Below are positions 15,405-21,206 of a DNA stretch of 21,206 nt, in pieces. The position numbers and the translations under genes were made by a program. Under the pieces are notes generated by a model. It was given only the letters and a program-made list of their open reading frames with translations, had not been told where the DNA came from and did not search any database. The DNA is from JBIOUF01 sp044866695 (GTDB lineage: Bacteria; Actinomycetota; Actinomycetes; Propionibacteriales; Nocardioidaceae). The DNA is taken from assembly GCA_044866695.1 (NCBI GenBank), contig JBIOUF010000244.1, positions 1-21,206 of the forward strand, read 5' to 3'. Numbering within the stretch: position 1 is the stretch's first letter; each line of letters starts with the position of its first letter.

Positions 15405-15995
15405 GTGAGGGTGCCCACGTGTGATCGCACCGCGCCGAGGCGGGTAGTCGCGGCGGCCGTCGTCTCCCCGTGGGTCGCCATGGCGTTCACGCTCGCGGCG
15501 TGTACGCCCGCGCCGCCGCCGGCTCAGGAGCCGGAGGCGGGCGGCCCGAGCCCCTCGCTGGTGAGCCCGCCCGCGCGACCCATGGACCGGCTGGAGCGGC
15601 AGGTCGCGGCTCGGCTGGCGGCCGGGGTCCGCGACGACGGGCTGGCCCTGGAGCATCTGGACTGTCCGGCCTGGCGCGGCCACCTGCCGGACCGGCTGCG
15701 CTGCACCGGCTGGTTCGACGGGGTGGAGGGAGACGTGTCGGTCCGGCTCATGGCAGGGGCCCACGATCGGGTGGCCTTCGACGCAGCACTCACCGGCGGT
15801 GTCGTCGCGACGCACTCCGTCGTGGAGCGGCTGCTCGGCGTGGGGTACGTCGACGTGGACTGCGGCACGCTCCCGGCGTACCCGGCCCAGGTCGGCCTCC
15901 GGCTGGTCTGCCTGGCGACCCACGACGGGGAGCACGGTCACGTGGTCGCCACCGTCTCGGACCCCGACGGCTCGGTGACCATCTCCGAGCCGTGA
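15405..15995 (+). CDS. DUF4333-like lipoprotein
   Basis: This 196-residue secreted lipoprotein has an Arg-containing N-terminus, a hydrophobic core (about 14-30) and the lipobox LAAC with Cys33 as the lipidated residue. A Pro-rich linker (about 34-60) follows. The mature part shows two copies of a short pattern, C-x-x-x-LP-x-x-x-x-RC-x-G...DG...V: DCPAWRGHLPDRLRCTGWFDG, then DCGTLPAYPAQVGLRLVCLATHDG. This resembles DUF4333, a mycobacterial and actinobacterial envelope domain of unknown function, and suggests two disulfide-linked repeats. The GTG start is supported by the -10 box 7 nt upstream. Confidence 0.65.
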   Translation: MRVPTCDRTAPRRVVAAAVVSPWVAMAFTLAACTPAPPPAQEPEAGGPSPSLVSPPARPMDRLERQVAARLAAGVRDDGLALEHLDCPAWRGHLPDRLRCTGWFDGVEGDVSVRLMAGAHDRVAFDAALTGGVVATHSVVERLLGVGYVDVDCGTLPAYPAQVGLRLVCLATHDGEHGHVVATVSDPDGSVTISEP

Positions 15996-16024
15996 CGTCG
16001 CGCCTCGGTGGCAGACTCCCATGC

Positions 16025-16963
16025 GTGGCGCGGGTGATCGTCGTGGGCGCGGGCGTGGTCGGGCTGACCTGTGCGGTGCGGCTGCTCGAGGACGGACATG
16101 ACGTGCACGTGCTGGCCAGGGACCAGCCGCTGGAGACCACGTCTGCGGTCGCGGCGGCGTTGTGGTACCCGCACCGCGCGTACCCGTTCGAGCGGGTCAC
16201 CGGCTGGGCGGCGGCGTCCTACCGGCGCTTCGCGGCCCTCTGCGCCGAGGACGGCACCGGCGTCCGCATGCGTGAGGGCACCGAGGTGTTCGCGCAGCGC
16301 ATGCCGGACCCCTGGTGGCTGTCGGCGGTGCCCGAGCTGACCCGCACCGAGGACGTGCCGCCGCCCCACCGGCACGGCTGGTGCTTCCGCGCGCCGGTTG
16401 TCGAGATGCCGGTCTACCTGCCCTGGCTGGTGGCCCGGCTGGAGTCGGCCGGCGGCACGCTGACCCGGCTGGCGCTCTCCGCTCTGCCCGACAGGGCAGA
16501 GGTGGTGGTGGACGCGTCAGGCCTCGGCGCGCGCCGGCTCGCCGACGACACGTCGGTGCTGCCGGTGCGCGGCCAGGTCGTGCTGGTCGGCCAGGTCGGG
16601 TTGGACCGGTGGTGGCTGGACTCGACCCCTCCCACCTACGTCGTCCCGCGCTCCCGCGACATCGTGGTCGGCGGCACCGAGGACGACGGCGAGTGGGACC
16701 GCCGGCCCGACCCCGCCGTGGCCGGGCGGCTCCTGACGCGGGCGGTGCAGCTGGTGCCGGAGCTGGAGCGAGCGCCCGTGCTGGGTCACCGGGTGGGGCT
16801 GCGACCCGTACGTCCCTCCGTCCGCCTGCACTCCGAACGGTCGGCCGGCGGAGGCCTGGTCGTGCACTGCTACGGCCACGGTGGCGCGGGCGTGACGCTG
16901 TCGTGGGGCTGCGCGGACGAGGTCGCCGCCCTGGTGCGTGCTGGCCACTCCGTGCGTGGCTGA
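16025..16963 (+). CDS. D-amino-acid oxidase (FAD-dependent, DAO family)
   Basis: Oxidatively deaminates D-amino acids to 2-oxo acids with release of ammonia and H2O2 (EC 1.4.3.3, by homology). The 312-residue protein starts with the FAD Rossmann motif VIVVGAGVVGLTCA (Gly8, Gly10, Gly13). It has the DAO-specific TYVVPRSRDIVVGGT and GLRPVRPSVRLHSER, which match the vertebrate enzyme blocks, including the substrate-carboxylate arginine (FRPVRP). It ends with CYGHGGAGVTLSWGCADEV. The GTG start at 16025 gives the Rossmann strand directly. It follows the lipoprotein gene by 29 nt and may be co-transcribed, or use a CAGACT -10 (16012-16017). The exact substrate range is unknown; D-aspartate oxidases share this fold. 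Confidence 0.88.
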   Translation: MARVIVVGAGVVGLTCAVRLLEDGHDVHVLARDQPLETTSAVAAALWYPHRAYPFERVTGWAAASYRRFAALCAEDGTGVRMREGTEVFAQRMPDPWWLSAVPELTRTEDVPPPHRHGWCFRAPVVEMPVYLPWLVARLESAGGTLTRLALSALPDRAEVVVDASGLGARRLADDTSVLPVRGQVVLVGQVGLDRWWLDSTPPTYVVPRSRDIVVGGTEDDGEWDRRPDPAVAGRLLTRAVQLVPELERAPVLGHRVGLRPVRPSVRLHSERSAGGGLVVHCYGHGGAGVTLSWGCADEVAALVRAGHSVRG

Positions 16964-17019
16964 CGCGGATCGGACCGGGTCCCGGTGAGGTGTCACGGAC
17001 AGCCCTCGGTCAACGCCAG

Positions 17020-17049
17020 CGCTACCGCTACCCCTACCGCTGCCGCTAC
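17020..17049. repeat. Five tandem CGCTAC-type hexamers
   Basis: Units are CGCTAC, CGCTAC, CCCTAC, CGCTGC and CGCTAC, back to back. It is a short microsatellite-like tract of no evident function. Confidence 0.7.
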
Positions 17050-17090
17050 CCAGGACTCGACCCGCTGCGGCCACCTCCGACCCGTTATAC

Positions 17091-17308
17091 GCCGAGCCGT
17101 CAATGTTGGTGCGCCGAGCCGTCAATGTTGGTGCGCCGAGCCGGCAATGTTGGTGCGCCGAGCCGGCAATGTTGGTGCGCCGAGCCGGCAATGTTGGTGT
17201 CCTCGCCAGAGTTGACGGCTCGACCCGCCAGAGTTGACGGCTCGACCCGTCAGAGTTGACGGCTCGACCCGTCAGAGTTGACGGCTCGGCCCGCAAGAGC
17301 TGGCGGCT
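17091..17308. repeat. Bidirectional array of ten 22-bp units
   Basis: Five contiguous 22-bp units (17091-17200) read GCCGAGCC-(G/T variant)-CAATGTTGGTGC. They are followed by five 22-bp units (the first shortened to 20 bp; 17201-17308) built on CAGAGTTGACGGCT plus CGACCCG. The second set reverse-complemented shares the core CGAGCCGTCAA with the first and matches it at 15 of 22 positions by my alignment, so it is the same family in the opposite orientation. There are no spacers between units. Two more units occur at 8581-8624. The array ends 34 bp after the nucS stop codon. Confidence 0.9.
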
Positions 17309-17342
17309 CGAGGAAGGGACGGAGGGAGGTGAGGCCCTCAGG

Positions 17343-18017
17343 TCAGAACAGGCGCTGGGTCGGGTCGTCGAGGCCACGCAGGGCGTCGTAGTCCACGACG
17401 GCGCACGCGATCCCGCGGTCGCCGGCGAGCACCCTGGCCTGGGGGCGGATCTCCTGGGCGGCGAGGATGCCCCGGACCGGGCGCAGCTTCGGGTCCCGGT
17501 TGAGCAGCTCGAGGTAGCGGGTGAGCTGTTCGACGCCGTCGATCTCGCCACGGCGCTTGACCTCCACGGCGACGGACCCGCCCTGGGCGTCGCGGCACAG
17601 CAGGTCGACCGGGCCGATGGCGGTGGGGTACTCCCGGCGCACCAGGGTCAGCCCGTGGTCGAGCGCTGCGGGATGGTGCGCGAGGAGCTCTTGGAGGTGT
17701 CGTTCCACGCCGTCCTTCTGCAGGCCCGGGTCGACGCCCAGGTCGTGGGTGGAGTCGGCGTACACCTCGGCCAGCAGGATGCGCAGCGTGTCGTCGTCCT
17801 TGCCGGTGACGGTCCACTCGACGGTGCCGTCGGCACAGATCGTCTCCGACACCCGGCAGGGCGGCGACATCCAGTTCAGCGGCTTGTAGGAGCCCCCGTC
17901 GGAGTGGATCAGCACCGAGCCGTCGTTCTTCACCATGACCAGCCGGGTCGCGAGGGGGAGGTGGGCGGTCAGCCGCCCGGCGTAGTCGACCTGACAGCGC
18001 GCGATGACCAGCCTCAC
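17343..18017 (-). CDS. nucS: Mismatch-specific endonuclease NucS/EndoMS
   Basis: NucS cleaves both strands at mismatches and underlies non-canonical mismatch repair in actinobacteria that lack MutS and MutL. The 224-residue protein has the N-terminal dimer/DNA-binding part (MRLVIARCQVDYAGRL...) and a C-terminal RecB-like nuclease domain with the D-E-x-K residues Asp138 (GPVDLL), Glu152 and Lys154 (VAVEVKRRG). It ends with a short DDPTQRLF tail typical of a beta-clamp-binding peptide. The GTG start at 18017 is 8 bases after a TAGGTT -10 box on the minus strand, so the mRNA is leaderless or nearly so. It is divergent from the dehydrogenase gene. Confidence 0.95.
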   Translation of the reverse strand: MRLVIARCQVDYAGRLTAHLPLATRLVMVKNDGSVLIHSDGGSYKPLNWMSPPCRVSETICADGTVEWTVTGKDDDTLRILLAEVYADSTHDLGVDPGLQKDGVERHLQELLAHHPAALDHGLTLVRREYPTAIGPVDLLCRDAQGGSVAVEVKRRGEIDGVEQLTRYLELLNRDPKLRPVRGILAAQEIRPQARVLAGDRGIACAVVDYDALRGLDDPTQRLF

Positions 18018-18021
18018 GGGG

Positions 18022-18050
18022 CGGAAACCTACCCGAGCAGTAGGTTACCG
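18022..18050. promoter_or_regulatory. Symmetric divergent promoter of nucS and the dehydrogenase gene
   Basis: The arms 18022-18032 (CGGAAACCTAC) and 18040-18050 (GTAGGTTACCG) are an 11-bp inverted repeat with one mismatch and a 7-bp centre. Each arm contains a TAGGTT -10 hexamer, one per strand: 18031-18026 for nucS and 18041-18046 for the dehydrogenase gene. The two core promoters overlap almost completely, so they should exclude each other. The symmetric arms may also be a regulator site. Confidence 0.5.
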
Positions 18051-18053
18051 GTG

Positions 18054-18069
18054 AGTGAACCAGGTCACG
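18054..18069. promoter_or_regulatory. CRP-like GTGA-N6-TCAC dyad in the nucS/dehydrogenase promoter
   Basis: AGTGA-N6-TCACG has the perfect core palindrome GTGA-N6-TCAC (18055-18068). Its centre (18061.5) is about 42 bp upstream of the predicted nucS start point (18019), a class II activator position. It also covers the first transcribed bases of the dehydrogenase gene (predicted start near 18053), where a bound protein would repress. Confidence 0.45.
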
Positions 18070-18102
18070 GCCGCCCCGCGCGGCGCATGGAAGGATCCCG
18101 CC

Positions 18103-19884
18103 ATGGCACGAGACATCACCAGCATCGGCGTCGTCGGACTCGGGACCATGGGGGCCGGCATCGCCGAGGTCGCGGCGCGCCACGGCCTCTCCGTGGTCGG
18201 AGTGGAGGTCGGCGACGAGGCGGTGGCACATGCCCGTCGGCACGTCGAGGGGTCCACCGCCCGGGCCGTGCAGCGCGGCAAGATCACCGCCGAGGAGCGG
18301 GAGGAGCTGCTGGGCCGGATCACCCTCACCACCGACCTGGCCGAGGTGAAGGACTGCCAGCTGGTGGTGGAGGCGGTCGTCGAGCACCTCGACGTCAAGC
18401 AGCAGGTCTTCCGGGCCCTGGACGAGATCGTCGCCGACGACGCGGTCCTGGCCACGAACACCTCCTCCCTGAGCGTCACCGAGATCTCCACCGCGACCGC
18501 GAGGCCCGGCCGGGTGGTGGGGATGCACTTCTTCAACCCCGCGCCGGTCCAGCAGTTCGTCGAGGTGATCCGGACGGTGGTGACCGAGCCCGGTGTCGTG
18601 GAGGACGTCACCGCCCTGGCCGAGCGGCTCGACAAGGAGCCCGTGGTGGTCGGCGACAAGGCCGGGTTCATCGCCAACGCCCTGCTGTTCGGCTACCTCA
18701 ACCACGCGGTGGCGATGTTCGAGAGCCACTACGCGTCGCGGGAGGACATCGACGCCGCGATGCGGTACGGCTGCGGCTACCCGATGGGGCCGCTCGCGCT
18801 GCTCGACCTGATCGGCCTGGACACGGCGTACGAGATCCTCGACACCATGTACAAGCAGGGTCGTGACCGTCTGCACGCCCCGGCGCCGATCCTGAAGCAG
18901 ATGGTCACCGCGGGCATGCTGGGCCGCAAGACCGGCCGAGGCTTCTACAGCTACGAGGCGCCGGACAGCCCGCAGGTCGTCCCCGACGCGCTGACCCCGT
19001 CGGCCGACGCGCAGCCGCAGCTCCGGCGCGACATCGCTCGGGTCGGCGTGGTCGGCACCGGCACGATGGCCAGCGGCATCGTCGAGGTGTTCGCCAAGGC
19101 CGGCTACCCGGTGACCTACGTCGGCCGCAGCGACGTGAGGGTGGCGAGCGTGCGGGCGACGATCGAACGCTCGCTGGACAAGGCGATCCAACGGGGGAAG
19201 CTCGAGGAGTCCGCGAAGGCCGACGTGCTCGGCCGGCTGGACGGCACCACGTCCCTGGAGGACCTGGCCGGCGTCGACCTGGTGGTCGTGGCGATCGCGG
19301 AGGACCTGCAGGTGAAGTCGGCGCTCTTCGAGAACCTCGACGAGATCTGCAAGCCGGGAACCGTCCTGGCCACGACGACCTCGTCGTTGCCGATCATCTC
19401 GCTGGCGTCGGTGACCTCGCGGCCGCAGGACGTCGTCGGCATGCACTTCTTCAACCCGGCTCCGATCATGCGGCTGGTCGAGGTCGTGTCCACAGTCGCG
19501 ACGTCGGAGGAGGTCGCGGAGACCACCAGGGCGCTGTGCGCAAGGGTCGGCAAGCACGCCGTCTCCTGTGGGGACCGGGCCGGTTTCATCGTCAACGCCC
19601 TGCTGTTCCCCTACCTCAACGACGCGATCAAGATGCTGCAGGCCCACTACGCCTCGGCCGACGACATCGACACCGCGATGAAGGTCGGCTGCGCCCTCCC
19701 GATGGGCCCCTTCGAGCTGCTCGACGTGGTGGGCAACGACGTCTCGCTGGCGATCCAGCGCGAGCTCTACCTGGAGTTCCGCGAGCCCGGCTTCGCCCCG
19801 GCCCCCCTCCTGGAGCACCTGGTCACGGCCGGCTACCTCGGCCGCAAGACCAAGCGGGGGTTCCGCGACTACCGCACCGCCTGA
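18103..19884 (+). CDS. Tandem-duplicated 3-hydroxyacyl-CoA (3-hydroxybutyryl-CoA) dehydrogenase
   Basis: NAD(P)-dependent oxidation of 3-hydroxyacyl-CoA to 3-ketoacyl-CoA. The 593 residues are two complete HAD units, 1-285 and 310-593. Unit 1 has VVGLGTMGAGIAEV (10-23), the catalytic His142 in GMHFFNPAP with Glu154, and GFIANALL (Asn192). Unit 2 has VVGTGTMASGIVEV, His448 with Glu460, and GFIVNALL (Asn498), so both catalytic dyads remain. Unit 2 differs in its Rossmann end (GxGxxA, and GRS where unit 1 has Glu35), hinting at another cofactor preference. The ATG at 18103 has GGAAGGA at 18089-18095; an in-frame GTG at 18055 would add 16 residues. It may serve fatty-acid, polyhydroxybutyrate or ethylmalonyl-CoA metabolism. 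Confidence 0.92.
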   Translation: MARDITSIGVVGLGTMGAGIAEVAARHGLSVVGVEVGDEAVAHARRHVEGSTARAVQRGKITAEEREELLGRITLTTDLAEVKDCQLVVEAVVEHLDVKQQVFRALDEIVADDAVLATNTSSLSVTEISTATARPGRVVGMHFFNPAPVQQFVEVIRTVVTEPGVVEDVTALAERLDKEPVVVGDKAGFIANALLFGYLNHAVAMFESHYASREDIDAAMRYGCGYPMGPLALLDLIGLDTAYEILDTMYKQGRDRLHAPAPILKQMVTAGMLGRKTGRGFYSYEAPDSPQVVPDALTPSADAQPQLRRDIARVGVVGTGTMASGIVEVFAKAGYPVTYVGRSDVRVASVRATIERSLDKAIQRGKLEESAKADVLGRLDGTTSLEDLAGVDLVVVAIAEDLQVKSALFENLDEICKPGTVLATTTSSLPIISLASVTSRPQDVVGMHFFNPAPIMRLVEVVSTVATSEEVAETTRALCARVGKHAVSCGDRAGFIVNALLFPYLNDAIKMLQAHYASADDIDTAMKVGCALPMGPFELLDVVGNDVSLAIQRELYLEFREPGFAPAPLLEHLVTAGYLGRKTKRGFRDYRTA

Positions 19885-19927
19885 GACCAGCCGTACGCCC
19901 GACCGGCACCTCGGCCGCCGACGGCAC

Positions 19928-19986
19928 GCGGGCGCCTGCCCGCCACCGGGGGCGGCCGGCCGGCGGTCAGCCGGCGCGGCGCCCGC
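19928..19986. terminator. Inverted repeat between two convergent genes
   Basis: GCGGGCGCC (19928-19936) and GGCGCCCGC (19978-19986) are perfect 9-bp arms enclosing 41 bases that contain further GGCCGGCC-type self-complementarity. The structure straddles the stop codon of the minus-strand gene and lies 44 nt after the dehydrogenase stop. It could act in both directions; the long loop keeps confidence low. Confidence 0.35.
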
Positions 19987-21206
19987 TGAAGATCCGGTCC
20001 GCGCCGGGGCCGCCGACCAGCCGGTCGCGCCCCGGCCCGCCGTGCAGGACGTCGGGCCCCCTTCGGCCGCGGAGCACGTCCGCGCCGCGCCCGCCCCAGA
20101 GCTCGTCCGCGCCGGGACCGCCGAGGACCCGGTCGGGTCCGGGGCCCCCGTGCAGGACGTCGGGTCCCCGTCCGCCGCGGAGCAGGTCCGCGCCGCCGTC
20201 GCCCCAGAGCTCGTCCGCGCCGGGACCGCCGAAGGCCCGGTCGGGTCCGGGCCCGCCGTGCAGGTCGTCGGGTCCCTCTCCGCCGCGGAGCAGGTCCGCG
20301 CCGCCGTCGCCCCAGAGCCGGTCCGCACCGCGACCGCCGAGGAGCCGGTCCGGACCGGGGCCGCCGCTGAGCACGTCCGCACCAGCCAGGCCGCGCATCA
20401 GGTCGCCGCCGCCCCGGCCCACCAAGGTGTCCGGACCGGGCGAGCCGACGAACGTCTCGTCCGCGCTGCTCCCCCTCATCAGCAGGCCACCGGCCTGGTT
20501 GGGCGCGCAGGTCACGGTCGGCGACGTGCCAACCGGGCAGCCGACCCTCAACGTGGCCGCGGCGCTGGGCGTCGACCCGGAGCCGTTGGTGAACACCGCG
20601 CGGTACCGGTTGCCGTCCATCGCCAGGGTCACCGCGGACAGGTGCAGCGTCGTGGACGTCGCGCCCGGGACGTCGGCGAACCCGCCCCCGGTGTCGACCT
20701 GCCACTGCACCGACGGCGGCGGGTTGCCCGAGGCGGCCGCGGTGAAGGTCGCGCTCGCACCGAGCGGGACCACCGCGTCCACCGGATCGGTGGTCACCAC
20801 GGGGCCCGCGGTGACCGTCAGCGTCGCCGCCGCCGTGGTGGCCGACCCGGCCGGGTTGGTGAACACCGCGCGGGACCGGTTGCCGTCCATCGCCACCGTC
20901 ACCGCGGACAGGTGCAGGGTCGTCGACGTCGCGCCGGGGAGGTCGGCGAACCCGCTCCCGGTGTCCACCTGCCACTGCACCGAGGGCGCGGGGCTCCCCG
21001 ACGCCGCCGCTGTGAAGGTCGCGTCCGCGCCGGCAGCGACCACCACGTCGACCGGGTCCGTGCTCACCACGGGCGCCGCCTGCACCACCTGGGTGAGGGT
21101 GTCCTGGCTGGGTGCGACGGCGGGGCTGCCGGTGTAGGCGGCGGTGACCGGGTGGCTGCCGGCGCCCAGGGCGTCGGTGGTGAAGGTCGCCCGGCCCGAC
21201 GCGTCC
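19967..21206 (-). CDS. Ig-like/RTX-repeat surface or secreted protein (5' part outside window)
   Basis: The frame stays open from 21206 to the stop at 19967 with no start needed, so this is the C-terminal ~412 residues of a larger protein. In order: the end of an Ig-like domain of the bacterial Big_3 type (GRATFTTDALGAGSHPVTAA, before about 21090); two immunoglobulin-like domains very similar to each other (around 21073-20815 and 20803-20540, both with SVQWQVDTG-GFAD-PGATS); a linker; and 17 RTX-like nonapeptides (19988-20446). Asp is kept at position 6 of all 17 nonapeptides (GGxGxD), so calcium binding is likely. The product is probably exported; no sorting motif follows the repeats, only SGRRAG. 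Confidence 0.85.
   Translation of the reverse strand, partial: DASGRATFTTDALGAGSHPVTAAYTGSPAVAPSQDTLTQVVQAAPVVSTDPVDVVVAAGADATFTAAASGSPAPSVQWQVDTGSGFADLPGATSTTLHLSAVTVAMDGNRSRAVFTNPAGSATTAAATLTVTAGPVVTTDPVDAVVPLGASATFTAAASGNPPPSVQWQVDTGGGFADVPGATSTTLHLSAVTLAMDGNRYRAVFTNGSGSTPSAAATLRVGCPVGTSPTVTCAPNQAGGLLMRGSSADETFVGSPGPDTLVGRGGGDLMRGLAGADVLSGGPGPDRLLGGRGADRLWGDGGADLLRGGEGPDDLHGGPGPDRAFGGPGADELWGDGGADLLRGGRGPDVLHGGPGPDRVLGGPGADELWGGRGADVLRGRRGPDVLHGGPGRDRLVGGPGADRIFSGRRAG
20015..20338 (-). repeat. Three 108-bp higher-order repeats inside the RTX region
   Basis: Nonapeptides 5-8, 9-12 and 13-16 form three 36-residue blocks (20338-20231, 20230-20123, 20122-20015). Each block has the order GGxGAD-LW, G-GGAD-LR, G-GPD-LH, GGPGxDR. 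The first two blocks are nearly identical at DNA level, which points to recent tandem duplication. Copy number may vary between strains. Confidence 0.8.

Larger units (their letters stand above)
16964..17342. other. Gene-free spacer with hexamer and 22-bp tandem repeats
   Basis: No gene is supported. The left part has a 13-bp palindrome (16974-16986, ACCGGG-T-CCCGGT) and five copies of a CGCTAC-like hexamer (17020-17049). The right part is the 22-bp array at 17091-17308. The last 34 bases before the nucS stop codon are purine-rich. Confidence 0.75.

Noticed and set aside
17091..17308. CRISPR array
   Set aside because: Units are contiguous 22-bp repeats with no unique spacers, they switch orientation halfway, and no cas genes are present.
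17338..20382. Long minus-strand open frame (about 1010 codons) opposite the dehydrogenase and overlapping nucS
   Set aside because: It is antisense to a clear duplicated HAD gene and out of frame with nucS and the RTX gene. Its repetitive start comes from the RTX DNA repeats read in the wrong frame.

Overview
The window is high-GC actinobacterial DNA, most likely from a Nocardioides-type organism (Nocardioidaceae). The evidence is the gene content, the frequent GTG starts, the TANNNT-type -10 boxes placed directly before start codons, and a family of GGTGGTT...AACCACC dispersed palindromes that I associate with that group. The genus is an inference. The gene order atp operon - DUF2550 gene - cobalamin adenosyltransferase - nucS resembles the order I recall from the Mycobacterium tuberculosis Rv1304-Rv1321 region, so this looks like conserved actinobacterial backbone with lineage-specific inserts.

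Region 1 (1-8562): a dispersed palindrome, then a promoter region with a CRP/GlxR-like dyad, then a complete F1Fo ATP synthase operon in the order atpI-atpZ-atpB-atpE-atpF-atpH-atpA-atpG-atpD-atpC, followed by a DUF2550 membrane protein gene. All catalytic signatures of the proton-driven enzyme are present.

Region 2 (8563-9005): a 435-base gap packed with repeats. It holds two 22-bp units, several 40-bp palindromes and a ~72-bp direct repeat. The last palindrome covers the stop codon of a lysine/alanine/proline-rich, histone H1-like protein on the minus strand.

Region 3 (8998-12567, minus strand): the H1-like gene, and a probable three-gene operon of PduO-type cobalamin adenosyltransferase, a RibD/DHFR-fold reductase and a SelO AMPylase, the last two overlapping by 4 nt.

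Region 4 (12709-16963, plus strand): a small STAS-domain protein, a B12-dependent MeaA/ethylmalonyl-CoA mutase, a DUF4333-like lipoprotein and a D-amino-acid oxidase. The adenosyltransferase makes the cofactor the mutase needs.

Region 5 (16964-21206): a 218-bp array of ten 22-bp units, five in one orientation and five inverted; the mismatch endonuclease gene nucS (minus); a head-to-tail duplicated 3-hydroxyacyl-CoA dehydrogenase (plus) with which nucS shares a very compact, symmetric divergent promoter; and the 3' part of a large Ig-like/RTX-repeat protein gene (minus) that runs off the window.

The most interesting signals are the bidirectional 22-bp array and its second locus, exact GTGA-N6-TCAC dyads in the promoters of the atp operon and of nucS/dehydrogenase with a degenerate version before the mutase, and the altered second Rossmann domain of the duplicated dehydrogenase. 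No definite new system such as a defence island or biosynthetic cluster is visible.
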